This document shows positions 8,238 to 17,110 of a stretch of DNA of 64,000 nucleotides, piece by piece. The stretch covers positions 1 to 64,000 of the forward strand of contig NZ_JAFLQZ010000018.1 in assembly GCF_017313265.1 (NCBI RefSeq), read 5' to 3'. A program made the position numbers and the translations under genes. The first letter of the stretch is position 1; each line of letters opens with the position of its first letter. The notes under the pieces were generated by a model. That model was not told the origin of the DNA and made no database searches. It worked only from the letters and a program-made list of their open reading frames with translations. Origin of the DNA: Hymenobacter telluris (lineage in GTDB: Bacteria > Bacteroidota > Bacteroidia > Cytophagales > Hymenobacteraceae).

Positions 8238-9125
8238 ATGCGCCAAATTCTGTTGCCTTGTCTTGTTGCGCTGGCTAGCCTGGCGGCCTGCACCACCACC
8301 AAAAACCAGCCGGTAACGGGCTTGGCGGCCAGCACGGCGCCGGTTGCCGTAATGCTAGTGGGGGGGCCACACCTGGCCCAGGTGTACAAAGCCACCAACC
8401 CTAACACCGACGTGCTAACGCCCAAGCGCCAAACCGAGCTAGAGGCCGTCCGGGCCCAGCTGCAACGCTACCGGCCCGATGCCATTCTGGTGGAGGAGCT
8501 ACCCGAGCGGCAGCCCCACCTCGACAGCCTGTACGCCCTGTACCGGCAGGGCCGCCTCGACCTGAACACGCTGCCCGGTGGCCGCTCTGAAACCTACCAG
8601 CTAGGGTTTGTGCTGGGCAAGCAGCTGGGGTTGGAGCGCATTTACTGCGTGAATGCGCCGGGCAGCACCTCGCAAAGCATTCTGCACGAGGGCACCAACA
8701 TCAAGCTCTACCAAGATGCCACCGCCGAGCACCGGGCGTATGGGGGCCCCAAGATGCAAGCCTGGGAAACCGGCAACCTTAGCATGGGCGGTTTGCTGGC
8801 CTTCACCAACAGCCCGGCGCTGCTCCAGCAGCTGCACACCCTGGTGTACCGCACCCCGGCCCGCGTCACCGATGGCACCCTCAAGCCCGACCCCATGGTG
8901 GATGCCGGTTTCATCAGCCCGCACTACGTGGGGGCCGAGTTTATTTCGGTTTTCTATAACCGCGACCTGAAAATCTACTCCAACATAGTAACCACCCAAC
9001 TGGCAACCCGCAAAACGCGGCTGCTCACCATCATCGGGGCCCGGCACATTGGCTCGTTGCAAGGCATGTTCCGCACCGACCCGGCCTACCAGGTGGTGGA
9101 AGCCTCGAAATACCTGAAGCCATAG
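8238..9125 (+). CDS. DUF5694-like lipoprotein
   Basis: Protein of 295 residues. The start at 8238 gives a lipoprotein signal with the lipobox LAAC near residue 18. The mature part matches DUF5694 (a TraB/PrgY-like fold): an early LVGGPHLAQ in place of the usual GTxH start, then PDAILVEELPERQP, where the family's conserved VE falls. A later GARHIGSL motif with His also fits this fold. Function is not established; TraB-type proteins are thought to be hydrolases. Likely anchored in the periplasm. A hairpin with 17-bp arms follows. Confidence 0.75.
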   Translation: MRQILLPCLVALASLAACTTTKNQPVTGLAASTAPVAVMLVGGPHLAQVYKATNPNTDVLTPKRQTELEAVRAQLQRYRPDAILVEELPERQPHLDSLYALYRQGRLDLNTLPGGRSETYQLGFVLGKQLGLERIYCVNAPGSTSQSILHEGTNIKLYQDATAEHRAYGGPKMQAWETGNLSMGGLLAFTNSPALLQQLHTLVYRTPARVTDGTLKPDPMVDAGFISPHYVGAEFISVFYNRDLKIYSNIVTTQLATRKTRLLTIIGARHIGSLQGMFRTDPAYQVVEASKYLKP

Positions 9126-9159
9126 CCCAGGGGGTATGCTGTAAGCGGAAGTGAATATA

Positions 9160-9212
9160 AAACCAGAAGCCCGCCGTACTGCAACAAGCGCAGCGCGGCG
9201 GGCTTCTGGTTT
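9160..9212. terminator. Bidirectional hairpin, 17-bp arms
   Basis: AAACCAGAAGCCCGCCG pairs with its complement ending at 9212. It lies between the convergent DUF5694-like gene and the NTF2-like gene. Confidence 0.75.
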
Positions 9213-9275
9213 CACTGTTTACCCGGTAGGTAGTGCGGGCAGGGCCGCGGCTGGCTACACGGGGCGGTTGGCAGG

Positions 9276-9677
9276 CTAGGCTTGCTCGTAGCCGGAGTAA
9301 CGCCGCTGCCGGTAAATCTTACCGTCTTTGAACTCGAAAACCAGGCAGAGGTGCGCTTTGATCTGTTGCCCGCGGGTCATGGAGGCCATGTCGTTGACGG
9401 CAACGGCCTGCCAGGTTCCTTCCACCAGCACGCAGCCATCGGGCCCGGTGTGGGTGTGCTGCACATCAAACGACTGGCTGTGAAGCAGTTCCCGACCAAT
9501 CCGGATGTTGTCGATTATTTCGTCGAACGACCGGCGCTGGATGGTTTTATAGACCAGATTCGGGTATTCCGTCTGTTCTATTTCGGGGTGCAGCAGCTCG
9601 GCGTAGGCTGCTGTATCGGTGTTGAATTCTTGGACAAGAGCAATGTATAAATTGACGACATCAAGTGGCGCTTTCAT
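9276..9677 (-). CDS. NTF2-like (SnoaL-type) protein
   Basis: Protein of 133 residues from the ATG at 9677 (10 codons inside the longest reading frame). The pattern VVNLYIALVQEFNT, LLHPEIEQTEYPN, VEGTWQAVAV and VFEFKDGKIYRQRRY is typical of the NTF2-like fold (SnoaL-like) that makes a small alpha-beta barrel with a ligand pocket. No catalytic assignment can be made. No signal peptide; cytoplasmic. It is a single gene facing the previous one. Confidence 0.75.
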   Translation of the reverse strand: MKAPLDVVNLYIALVQEFNTDTAAYAELLHPEIEQTEYPNLVYKTIQRRSFDEIIDNIRIGRELLHSQSFDVQHTHTGPDGCVLVEGTWQAVAVNDMASMTRGQQIKAHLCLVFEFKDGKIYRQRRYSGYEQA

Positions 9678-9868
9678 GGATGGGATTCGGAGTAGATTGA
9701 CAAGCAATCTACTGGAAGTAGCTGAAATAATGGCAACAAAAGCGCCTCATTAATAGATTGAAACTCATTTTTTCGCCAAAAAAATACCTTCTCAGCGCCA
9801 ACGCGTGTTGAGGCTGGGAAGGTAGGGCTGCCAGGAGCAGTTGGAGGCCGACACGGGCGCTCTGAAAA

Positions 9869-10195
9869 CTACGGGCGGCGGCGCGGTGTGCGAGCGGGCG
9901 GAGTGCTACCGGAAGCCGGCTTTACCACCTGTCCTGAGTCGAGGGCCCCAACGCTTACGTTACCGCGCGGAAAGGCAGGTAGTGGCAGCGTACCGTTGGG
10001 TTGCACCTTCGAAGGAGCGGGCATGGGCTCCAGGTTGCGCTGGCTGGCACCAGTGGGCAGCACTACGCCAGGCATAGGGCTCACCCGCTCGCCGAGGCTG
10101 CGTTGCGTGGACGATACCGGCGCGCGGTTTTGAGACTGCGCCGCCGTAGCCATCAGGCCCAGCAGCACGAGTGGCAGATATATGAAACGAGACAT
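9869..10195 (-). CDS. Small exported proline-rich protein
   Basis: Protein of 108 residues. The ATG at 10195 gives a clean Sec signal (MSRFIYLPLVLLGLMATAAQ). The mature part is rich in Pro, Ser and Arg without a recognisable domain and ends PARTPRRRP. Resembles the other small exported proteins in this window (7734, 16610) only in general character. Confidence 0.55.
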   Translation of the reverse strand: MSRFIYLPLVLLGLMATAAQSQNRAPVSSTQRSLGERVSPMPGVVLPTGASQRNLEPMPAPSKVQPNGTLPLPAFPRGNVSVGALDSGQVVKPASGSTPPARTPRRRP

Positions 10196-10528
10196 GGTAC
10201 GAAAAGCAATACGGTGAGAAAAAGCAACTGCGGTGCTCCGGCGTGGCACCGCCTACTGGTGCTGAGGCTGCTGGGGGCCGCTTGGTTGCCTACGCAGTAC
10301 CAGCACCACAAGTTTAGCGCCGGCAGGCGGCGCTGGGGCCCTTGGGCGGCGCTGTATAACACGGGCTTGGCACCAGCTAGCCTAGCCCGTTTGTAGCCCA
10401 CAGCACAGGCCGTATTCGGGAGAGTGAGGCGCCTGAAAAAAATCTGGTTTCCCGGTGAAACACCCATTTTTTTCGTTCCGTATCAGGCGTGCTTGTGTTC
10501 GTTTGTTTAACCTCAACCTTTCACAATC
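10196..10528. other. Intergenic region between divergent genes
   Basis: This 333-base gap should hold the promoters of the small exported protein (left) and hsp20 (right). I saw no convincing TAnnTTTG element, heat-shock CIRCE-like repeat or RNA gene in it. Confidence 0.4.
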
Positions 10529-11131
10529 ATGGCTATTCAAAAGTATCAGGATTCGTTTTCCGAGCTGTCGTCCGCTAGCTTCAGCTCGATGCTCGACCGG
10601 TTCTTCAACGACTCGCTGGCTTCGCGCGGACGCGTCAACTCGTTCTCGCCCCACGCCGACGCCTACGAAACCGAGAAAAGCTACGAAATAGAAGTGGCCT
10701 TGCCGGGCCTGAAGCGCGAAGACATCAAGGTGGATTTCCACCAGGGCCGCCTCAGCATCAGCGGGGAGCGTCACTTCCAGCGGGAGCAGCAAGACCAGCG
10801 CCGCTACCATGTGGTGGAAAGCTCCTACGGTTCGTTCAGCCGCTCGTTCCAACTCCCCGACACCGTGGATGCCAGCCGTATTGAGGCCGCTTTTGAAGAC
10901 GGCGTACTACACGTAACCGTACCGAAAGACGAGCAGAAAACCCGCCGCCACCAGATTGAAGTACGCGGCAGCCAACACAGTACCAATGGCAGCAACCAAG
11001 GCCAGATGTCGGAGCGCCTCGGCCAGCAAGCCACCGATGTACCGGTGCAAAACAGCCAAAACCCGGATAAACTCTCCGAGCACTCCGCTCAAATGAACGG
11101 CCAAGCCCACGGCTCCGGGGTAGGCTCTTAA
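10529..11131 (+). CDS. Hsp20/alpha-crystallin small heat-shock protein
   Basis: Holdase chaperone of 200 residues that binds unfolding proteins in the cytoplasm without ATP. The alpha-crystallin domain spans about residues 40-150, with YEIEVALPGLKREDIKVD, GRLSISGER, and the GVLHVTVPK strand near its end. The C-terminal 55 residues (SQHSTNGSNQGQ and following) form an unusually long polar, probably disordered tail in place of the short IxI-bearing tail of classic members. A second Hsp20 of different type is at 46331. Confidence 0.93.
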   Translation: MAIQKYQDSFSELSSASFSSMLDRFFNDSLASRGRVNSFSPHADAYETEKSYEIEVALPGLKREDIKVDFHQGRLSISGERHFQREQQDQRRYHVVESSYGSFSRSFQLPDTVDASRIEAAFEDGVLHVTVPKDEQKTRRHQIEVRGSQHSTNGSNQGQMSERLGQQATDVPVQNSQNPDKLSEHSAQMNGQAHGSGVGS

Positions 11132-11169
11132 AAGCTGGCGCCCTCTGCAAGGTACTTGCGCCACTTACC

Positions 11170-11209
11170 TGAAAGCGTCCCTTTGCCAATGGCGAAGGGA
11201 CGCTTTCAG
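11170..11209. terminator. Bidirectional terminator
   Basis: CTGAAAGCGTCCCTT pairs with AAGGGACGCTTTCAG, with inner pairing GCC/GGC. It lies between convergent hsp20 and the gene at 11245. Confidence 0.85.
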
Positions 11210-11244
11210 TTGGTGCTATTTTGACCGGCCATTACTGGCATATG

Positions 11245-11667
11245 CTACGGCGACACTGGCTGCTGCAGCAGCCACTGAGCAGCTTCGGTTTCCGTTTCGA
11301 AGGAGCGGTACAGCAGCGGCAGGCCCTGTACCTGCGTGGTTACGTAGGCCGTGGCCAAGCGCACCATTACGTTGGGCGAAACAACTATGGCACCGTGGCG
11401 GTAACCAGCCCGCATGGCCAAGGGCAGCCACTCCTGCGCCACCCATTGCTGCTCGGCCGGCGAGAAAGGCAGCATCCCTACCTGATTGATTAGAATCCGG
11501 CTCCAGTTGTAGCGCTGTAGCGCGTGCAGCATATGCGTGAACAAGGCCTGCGCATCGCCCTCCTGCCGGAGCGAGTTGCTCCAATGCGCCTCCAGGTAAT
11601 TAGCCGGATTCTCTAATAGCTTGCCAGCTCGGTTGTTGAAATAAATTTTCGACTGCACGGGTTTCAT
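11245..11667 (-). CDS. SpoIIAA/STAS-like protein
   Basis: Protein of 140 residues from the ATG at 11667. The order of strands and helices (YLEAHWSNSLR, a helix, SRILINQVGML, then a final SFETETEAAQWLL) fits a STAS/SpoIIAA-like fold common as unlinked singles in Hymenobacter-type genomes. Function unknown; no phosphorylatable serine can be assigned. A TACCTTTG element at 11674-11681 sits only 6 bases before the start, so the mRNA may be almost leaderless. The gene at 17111 has the same architecture and the same ending motif. Confidence 0.6.
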   Translation of the reverse strand: MKPVQSKIYFNNRAGKLLENPANYLEAHWSNSLRQEGDAQALFTHMLHALQRYNWSRILINQVGMLPFSPAEQQWVAQEWLPLAMRAGYRHGAIVVSPNVMVRLATAYVTTQVQGLPLLYRSFETETEAAQWLLQQPVSP

Positions 11668-11863
11668 AGCCAGCAAAGGTACTAGGGCGCTTGGCTTCAG
11701 GCATAAACAGTATCGGTTAGCGTGCGTACACGCGCATACTACGCAGGTTTGCTCTGGCAGCTAGCCGAACCCGGCGGCCCGGTGTATGGCTGCTTGGCCC
11801 GGGCCTGCCGTAAAAGACTCTAAGTCTGCTCACACCTAATTCTCTCACCTTTTCTTGTGCGCC

Positions 11864-13198
11864 ATGCATCGTTTCTTGTTGTCATTCTTCTTGCTGCTCG
11901 TTAGCTCGCTGAGCTGGTCGGGCGCTGGTTTCGCGCAATCTGCCGACGGGCTACCGGCCCGGCCGTCGCCCTTCCGCTTCGTTACTGATGAGGCGAAGCT
12001 GCTCACCGAAGCCAACGCGAAAACCCTGGAAACCGGCCTGCGCAGCTACGCCGACGAAACCGGCACCCAGATAGTGGTGGTAACGGTGCCCAGCCTGGGC
12101 GGCCGTTCCGTTTCCGACTATGGCCGCGCCCTAGGTGAGGCCTGGGGCATCGGGCAGCGCGACAAAAACAATGGTATCGTGCTGCTGCTTTCCGGTCAGG
12201 AGCGCAAGGTCACGATTCAGGCTGGCTCGGGCTTACAAAGCGTTATTACGCCCGAGCTAACGGCCCGCGTTATCAATCAGCAAATGACGCCAAGCTTCAA
12301 GCAGGGCAATTACTTTATGGGCTTGCGCAAGGGCCTCAACACCCTGATGCTAGCGGCCAACCCTAGTTCCGACCCGCGCAAAAACCAGGCAGCCACGGCC
12401 TCAAGTGGTGCTACGCAGCCAGACGCAGCCCCTGCTACAGCCGCCAGCCCCGAGCTAGGCAATACCCCCGCAGCCCAAAGCACTGATCTTGCCACTGAGC
12501 CGTTCAAGCCGCAATCTTCGGTACCGGCGCCCGAGCCCTCGGGATTGGGTATTGGCACCTTGGCTGTTGGGGCGCTGCTGATTGGCGGCGTAATCTGGCT
12601 GCTAGTGCGGCTGTTCCGGCGGCGCAATACCGCTCCGGCTGCTCCAGGTAACACTCCCGACTTTTATGGCAACCGGCCAGCTGGCCCTAACGGCCCTGTT
12701 ACTCGTGGCACTCCCCAGCAGCCCGCGCCCGATTTTTATGGCAACGGCAACCGCACGGGCGGCAACATGGGCAACAACAATACTGGCGGTGGCTTTGGCG
12801 GCAGCGGTATGGGCGGCATTCTGGCAACGGGCGCGGCAGCCGCAGCCGGTGCCTACCTCGGCAACCGCATGGCCTCAGGTGGGCACAACGACAATGATTA
12901 CAACAGCGGCCACAATGCGGCCGGCTTCGGTGGCCAGCCTTCTTCCCTCGACCCTGGTGCGGCTGGCCTAGCCGGGGCCACTGGCGCCGGAACTGGTGCG
13001 GCTAGCGGTTCTACCGAGTTTCCGGCCCTAGGCAACACCGACGATACCGCTCCCGATTATTTCTCCGACGCGGCTACCAACGATTCTGAACCCGACTACT
13101 TCGCTTCCGGCGAATCTTCGTCCTACGACGACTTATCGTCCGACGACACCGGTGGCGGCGGTTTCGACAGCGACGATGACAACAGCGGCTCGTGGTAA
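11864..13198 (+). CDS. TPM domain membrane protein
   Basis: Protein of 444 residues. Signal peptide at residues 1-25. A TPM domain (about 30-170) follows, with FVTDEAKLLTEANAKTLE, TQIVVVTVPSLGGRSVSDY and NGIVLLLSGQERKVTIQ, a fold linked to photosystem repair in plants and to envelope proteins in bacteria. A transmembrane helix near 230-250 (LGIGTLAVGALLIGGVIWLL) is followed by a Gly/Asn-rich segment and an acidic Ser/Asp tail, so the TPM domain should face the periplasm. GTG at 11855 is a possible earlier start. Partners unknown. Confidence 0.85.
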   Translation: MHRFLLSFFLLLVSSLSWSGAGFAQSADGLPARPSPFRFVTDEAKLLTEANAKTLETGLRSYADETGTQIVVVTVPSLGGRSVSDYGRALGEAWGIGQRDKNNGIVLLLSGQERKVTIQAGSGLQSVITPELTARVINQQMTPSFKQGNYFMGLRKGLNTLMLAANPSSDPRKNQAATASSGATQPDAAPATAASPELGNTPAAQSTDLATEPFKPQSSVPAPEPSGLGIGTLAVGALLIGGVIWLLVRLFRRRNTAPAAPGNTPDFYGNRPAGPNGPVTRGTPQQPAPDFYGNGNRTGGNMGNNNTGGGFGGSGMGGILATGAAAAAGAYLGNRMASGGHNDNDYNSGHNAAGFGGQPSSLDPGAAGLAGATGAGTGAASGSTEFPALGNTDDTAPDYFSDAATNDSEPDYFASGESSSYDDLSSDDTGGGGFDSDDDNSGSW

Positions 13199-13210
13199 AA
13201 CCCCCAGCCT

Positions 13211-13264
13211 CAGACAAGTAAAAAGCCGTGGTTCCTGGTGGGGCCACGGCTTTTTACTTGTCTG
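13211..13264. terminator. Bidirectional terminator, 21-bp arms
   Basis: Arms starting CAGACAAGTAAAAAGCCG pair perfectly with the sequence ending at 13264. It separates the convergent TPM gene and response regulator. Confidence 0.9.
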
Positions 13265-13276
13265 ATATTTAATCAG

Positions 13277-13672
13277 TTAAAGCTGCTTTGTGACTACCTG
13301 ATCGAAAATTGCCCGAACTTGAATTCTGTCCAGCGGCTTATGAATCAGGCCTGAAACCAAGGGAAACTCGCTGGAGCGCACCGTATCGGCCGGGTCCAGC
13401 GACGAGGTAAGGATATAAATGAAGCACTGGCCTAGCAGCTGGTTTTCATAAGGCTGCAAAGACTGCAAAAACTCCCAGCCATTGAGCCCTGGCATGTTCA
13501 GGTCCAGCAGAATTACGTTGGGTATGTGCGCTGGTATACTTTGCTGCACGTACCGCAAGGCCTCCTCAGGCAGCTCAAACGCATGCAATTCGTCGGCTAT
13601 GCCTTCCCGTTCCAGTATTTTTTTGGTGACGAAAACACTCACGTGTTCATCATCTACTAAGACAATTTGCAT
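13277..13672 (-). CDS. Single-domain response regulator (CheY-like)
   Basis: Receiver domain of 131 residues with no output domain. The acidic pair D7/D8, phospho-acceptor D57 in LLDLNMPG, switch T89 and K112 are all in place. It probably relays phosphate from a hybrid or stand-alone histidine kinase encoded elsewhere and acts by protein contact. The gene stands alone between convergent and co-directional neighbours. Confidence 0.92.
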   Translation of the reverse strand: MQIVLVDDEHVSVFVTKKILEREGIADELHAFELPEEALRYVQQSIPAHIPNVILLDLNMPGLNGWEFLQSLQPYENQLLGQCFIYILTSSLDPADTVRSSEFPLVSGLIHKPLDRIQVRAIFDQVVTKQL

Positions 13673-13825
13673 AAGGCTTTACGCTAGCAATAATTGAAAA
13701 AACACTGTTTATACGTACTCTCCCGGCTTTTCACTTCTCGCTAACCCGTTGCTGTCTATCCTCCACCGGGCACCTTCTGCGTTGGAATAGGCCGCCGTAT
13801 TGCGCAGCAATACCGGGCCGTTGCG

Positions 13826-15232
13826 TTACTGAATATAGTGCGGACGAATGAGGTTTTCGAAAGTAAAGATTTCGTCCCATTTTTCCTGTGTAAGCAGCTG
13901 GCGCTCAGTTACTGCAATATCGTACACGTTTTTACCGGTGCGCAGGGCCTCTTTGGCTATTTCGGCGGCGGTTTCGTAGCCAAGCACTGGGTTCAGCTGC
14001 GTAACAATCCCGATGCTGTTGCGCACCAGTTTCTCGGCGTGCTGGGCATTGGCCGTGATGCCAACCACGCATTTCTCGCGGAGGGTGTGGCAGGCGCGGG
14101 TGAGGTAGGAAATGCTGGTAAACAACGCAAACGAAATTACCGGCTCCATTACGTTCAGTTGCAACTGACCGGCTTCGGCGGCCATCGTCACGGTCAGGTC
14201 GGCCCCAATAACGTAGAACGCCGTTTGGTTGACCACCTCGGGCACCACGGGGTTTACTTTGCCAGGCATGATGCTGGAGCCCGGTTGCAGCGGTGGCAGG
14301 TTGATTTCAAACAACCCTGCCCGCGGCCCCGACGACAGCAGCCGCAAGTCGTTGCAGATTTTGGAGAGCTTCACGGCCGTGCGCTTCAATACCCCCGACA
14401 ACTGCACGTAGGCACCGGTATCGTAGGTGGCCTCAATCAGGTCGCCGGCCAGCACGAGGTCCAGTCCGGTAATGGCGCGTAGGTGCTCGGTTACGGTTTC
14501 GGCGTAGCCAGTGGGGGCGTTTACCCGGGTGCCAATGGCCGTGGCCCCCATATTAATTTCACTGATCAGGTTACGGCTGTCCTGAATGCGGAGCAGCTCT
14601 TCACGCAGGTTGGTAGCAAAGGCCTTGAACTCGTCGCCCATGCTCATCGGCACGGCATCCTGTAGCTGCGTGCGCCCCATTTTCAGCACGTTCTGAAACT
14701 CCTCACCTTTCTGCGCAAAGGCATCGGCAAGCTCCCCCAAGGCCTGGCTGTAACCAACCAGCTTGTTGTTGAGCGCAATGCGGAATGCTGTGGGGTAGGC
14801 GTCGTTGGTGGATTGGGAGCAGTTAACGTGGTTGTTGGGGTGGCAGAACTCGTAGGCGCCCTTTGGCTTGTCCATCAGCTCGAGGGCCACATTGGCAATT
14901 ACCTCGTTGGCATTCATGTTCACGGAGGTACCGGCTCCGCCCTGAATCATGTCGGTTTGGAACTGGTTGTCCATTTCGCCGGCAATTACCCGGTCACTGG
15001 CTCTGGAAATATAGTCGGCAATGGTAGGGTCGAGTACGCCCATGTCGCGGTTGGCTAGCGCCGCCGCTTTCTTCACGTAGCCCAAAGCCTGCACAAACAG
15101 CGGCTCCGATTTGAGCGGGATACCTGTGATATTGAAATTTTCTAGAGCACGCAGGGTCTGGATACCGTAGTATGCGTCGGCCGGAATGGCCCGTTCGCCC
15201 AGAAAATCATGTTCAAGCCTAGAGGTCAGCAT
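13826..15232 (-). CDS. aspA: Aspartate ammonia-lyase
   Basis: Enzyme of 468 residues that reversibly deaminates L-aspartate to fumarate and ammonia in the cytoplasm as a homotetramer. The superfamily signature GSSIMPGKVNP lies near residues 317-327, with the catalytic serine in the SS loop. The N-terminal substrate region (GIQTLRALENF) and the second block TSVNMNANEVIAN with CSQSTNDAYPTA match aspartase rather than fumarase. Length is normal. A candidate promoter remnant (CCAAGGTA, read in reverse) lies about 50 bases upstream. Confidence 0.95.
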   Translation of the reverse strand: MLTSRLEHDFLGERAIPADAYYGIQTLRALENFNITGIPLKSEPLFVQALGYVKKAAALANRDMGVLDPTIADYISRASDRVIAGEMDNQFQTDMIQGGAGTSVNMNANEVIANVALELMDKPKGAYEFCHPNNHVNCSQSTNDAYPTAFRIALNNKLVGYSQALGELADAFAQKGEEFQNVLKMGRTQLQDAVPMSMGDEFKAFATNLREELLRIQDSRNLISEINMGATAIGTRVNAPTGYAETVTEHLRAITGLDLVLAGDLIEATYDTGAYVQLSGVLKRTAVKLSKICNDLRLLSSGPRAGLFEINLPPLQPGSSIMPGKVNPVVPEVVNQTAFYVIGADLTVTMAAEAGQLQLNVMEPVISFALFTSISYLTRACHTLREKCVVGITANAQHAEKLVRNSIGIVTQLNPVLGYETAAEIAKEALRTGKNVYDIAVTERQLLTQEKWDEIFTFENLIRPHYIQ

Positions 15233-15355
15233 AGGGTGGTGGTGGAATGGAGGTTCTTTTACGATAACAGTGCAGCCAAGGTAGACTTATACCAACAATC
15301 AGGTGGGTTTCGGCTGCTGCCAGTTGGCTGACAGGTGAGCTTACTGGCAGCTATA

Positions 15356-15411
15356 CCAAGCAAAACAGGCGGAATCCGTGCTGTTGCACGGGTCCCGCCT
15401 GTTTTGCTTGG
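15356..15411 (-). terminator. Terminator after the DUF547 gene
   Basis: CCAAGCAAAACAGGCGG pairs with CCGCCTGTTTTGCTTGG, with further inner pairing. Downstream of the minus-strand gene ending at 15441. Confidence 0.8.
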
Positions 15412-15440
15412 CATAATTAGCTTCCCTTGTTAAGGGCCAC

Positions 15441-16205
15441 CTACTTTTTCTGGTCGTTCAAGCGCCAGTCGTAGCTGTAGTAATCCGTTGAGAAAGAAGC
15501 TGGAACGCTGTTTTCAGACCGATATTGGTTGATGTAAGCCAATCCGGTTTTACCCTTGCTGCTGAACTCGGCCTCGTACCACTTAAATATTTCGGGCAGC
15601 TTCACTGTTTTGGCTACTGCATCTACCTGCACGAAAGCCGGATCCTGCAATACCCGCTGAGTTTGCGTGTTGAGCTGCACGAATAGCTCTTTACCCGTGT
15701 AGGCTTCGCGGCTTAGGCGCGGGCAGCTAGTGGTGCCGCACACTAATACAAAGTGCAACCGCGGATCATCATAGAGCTTGCGCAGTTTATTATGCTCCAA
15801 TTGATCGAGCGTCATTTTCTCGCCCGCCACCAGCATCTGCTTTTTATCAAAGAAGCCTGGCATTTGCTGCACAGAAGTCAGCGGGTAGTTAGCCACTATC
15901 TCGCCGATAACTAATACGTTATAGGCATTCAGGTAGAAAGCGTACAAGTCGGCCTGCGATGCCCAGGCTTTGGTATCATAAGATGCAATGTCTTGTAACA
16001 GGTCATCCAACTGCTGCGGATCGCGCTGAATGGCGCCGTAGTTCACTTCGCCCGCTTTATTAACAAAGCGTTTCAGGAAAGCCGTGGTTGAAGTGGATAT
16101 CTGCGCGGAAGTAGATGCGGCCTGAGCAATAGCGGAGGCAGAAACTAGAACTAATACCAGTGACAAGCGCAGAATCACTAGCTGATAGGAGTAAATCTTT
16201 TTCAT
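15441..16205 (-). CDS. DUF547 domain protein, exported
   Basis: Protein of 254 residues with a signal peptide (1-30, ending AIAQAAS). The DUF547 core includes VNYGAIQRDPQQLDDLL, DLYAFYLNAYNVLVIGE and LVCGTTSCPRLS followed by a short tail; these conserved blocks give the family name, and its function is unknown. Envelope location is likely. The upstream gap is AT-rich and holds a GAGAAT/ATTCTC palindrome 140 bases from the start that may be an operator. Confidence 0.88.
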   Translation of the reverse strand: MKKIYSYQLVILRLSLVLVLVSASAIAQAASTSAQISTSTTAFLKRFVNKAGEVNYGAIQRDPQQLDDLLQDIASYDTKAWASQADLYAFYLNAYNVLVIGEIVANYPLTSVQQMPGFFDKKQMLVAGEKMTLDQLEHNKLRKLYDDPRLHFVLVCGTTSCPRLSREAYTGKELFVQLNTQTQRVLQDPAFVQVDAVAKTVKLPEIFKWYEAEFSSKGKTGLAYINQYRSENSVPASFSTDYYSYDWRLNDQKK

Positions 16206-16344
16206 AAAAAAAGCAACATCAGTTGATTGATGATGTAAGCTATTAAATTAATCTAACAATATTGTATATGTTATAAAAATATATTTAATATACTCATTTA
16301 CAGACGTTTACACTCATTTCAAAATTGGATTTTATTCCATAAAA

Positions 16345-16370
16345 GAGAATCTTATTCTCATTACGAGAAT
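16345..16370. promoter_or_regulatory. Candidate operator: three GAGAAT hexamers
   Basis: GAGAAT CTT ATTCTC is a perfect 15-base palindrome at 16345-16359, followed by a third GAGAAT at 16365. The hexamer layout recalls Fur-family sites, although the sequence differs. The remaining gap 16206-16536 is AT-rich and shows no gene. Confidence 0.35.
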
Positions 16371-16536
16371 TAAATAAATAGGACTAAACCTATCGATATT
16401 GTTTACACTCCATCGGCCTACTATATAAAAATGTTTTTTGCACATTGTCTTAACACTCCATATCCGTTACCTAAGCACCAAGACCACAGACAGCTAGTGT
16501 AGTGATTCACTCTGCCTACTGGCATCCAACTACGCT

Positions 16537-16603
16537 GCCCTAAATACACAGAACAGCCGCATCGGCTTAAGGACCTGATGCGGCTGTTCTGTGTATTTAG
16601 GGC
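16537..16603. terminator. Hairpin with 27-bp perfect arms
   Basis: Arms starting GCCCTAAATACACAG pair perfectly with the sequence ending at 16603 around a 13-base loop. It lies 6 bases beyond the stop of the gene at 16610, so it should terminate it. Confidence 0.85.
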
Positions 16604-16609
16604 TGAAAG

Positions 16610-16909
16610 CTACCTTTTAGGCATAGTACCCTTCGGCTCGTCTACGGATATTACGCCTTTACGTACGGGCACAGCATTCTTCCGCTTACGCATAGCGCGC
16701 CGCCGGGCTGCACGCCGCCGGAAAAAGCCGAGGCGCTTGTGCTTACTCCGGCTGTTGCCGCGGTATTTCTTATAGTTGGGCCGTGGCACTTTGGGGTAGC
16801 TGCTACCGGCTGCTTCAATAGCGGCTTCAGAAATGCTGTCGGCCTGCGTAGCGCCCGGACTTAGGAGCAGCAGAAACGCCAGAAAAAACAATACGACTAT
16901 TTTGTACAT
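16610..16909 (-). CDS. Small exported basic protein
   Basis: Protein of 99 residues with a Sec signal (MYKIVVLFFLAFLLLLSPG, cleavage near TQADS). The mature part is strongly basic in its second half (GFFRRRAARRRAMRKRKNA), which could bind nucleic acid, polyphosphate or acidic surfaces. No domain recognised. A 27-bp hairpin follows the stop. Confidence 0.6.
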   Translation of the reverse strand: MYKIVVLFFLAFLLLLSPGATQADSISEAAIEAAGSSYPKVPRPNYKKYRGNSRSKHKRLGFFRRRAARRRAMRKRKNAVPVRKGVISVDEPKGTMPKR

Positions 16910-17110
16910 AGGCTATAAATTAAAGCAATTAGCAACCAGTTCAAACAGAAACTCATACTTAATAATACAAGTTACTATCAACTCAGATGCAATATACGGA
17001 TATAACACACGGAATAGTTTAACTATACGAGCAATTGACCTATAATCTTCTAGTAGAACAAATCTATACTAGAAAAGTCAACAACTACAGCGGCCTGCTG
17101 TAGGGCTACT

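Noticed and set aside
10153..10467. A 104-codon open frame upstream of hsp20 on the minus strand
   Set aside because: Cys-rich, no domain, overlaps the better supported exported-protein gene at 9869-10195.
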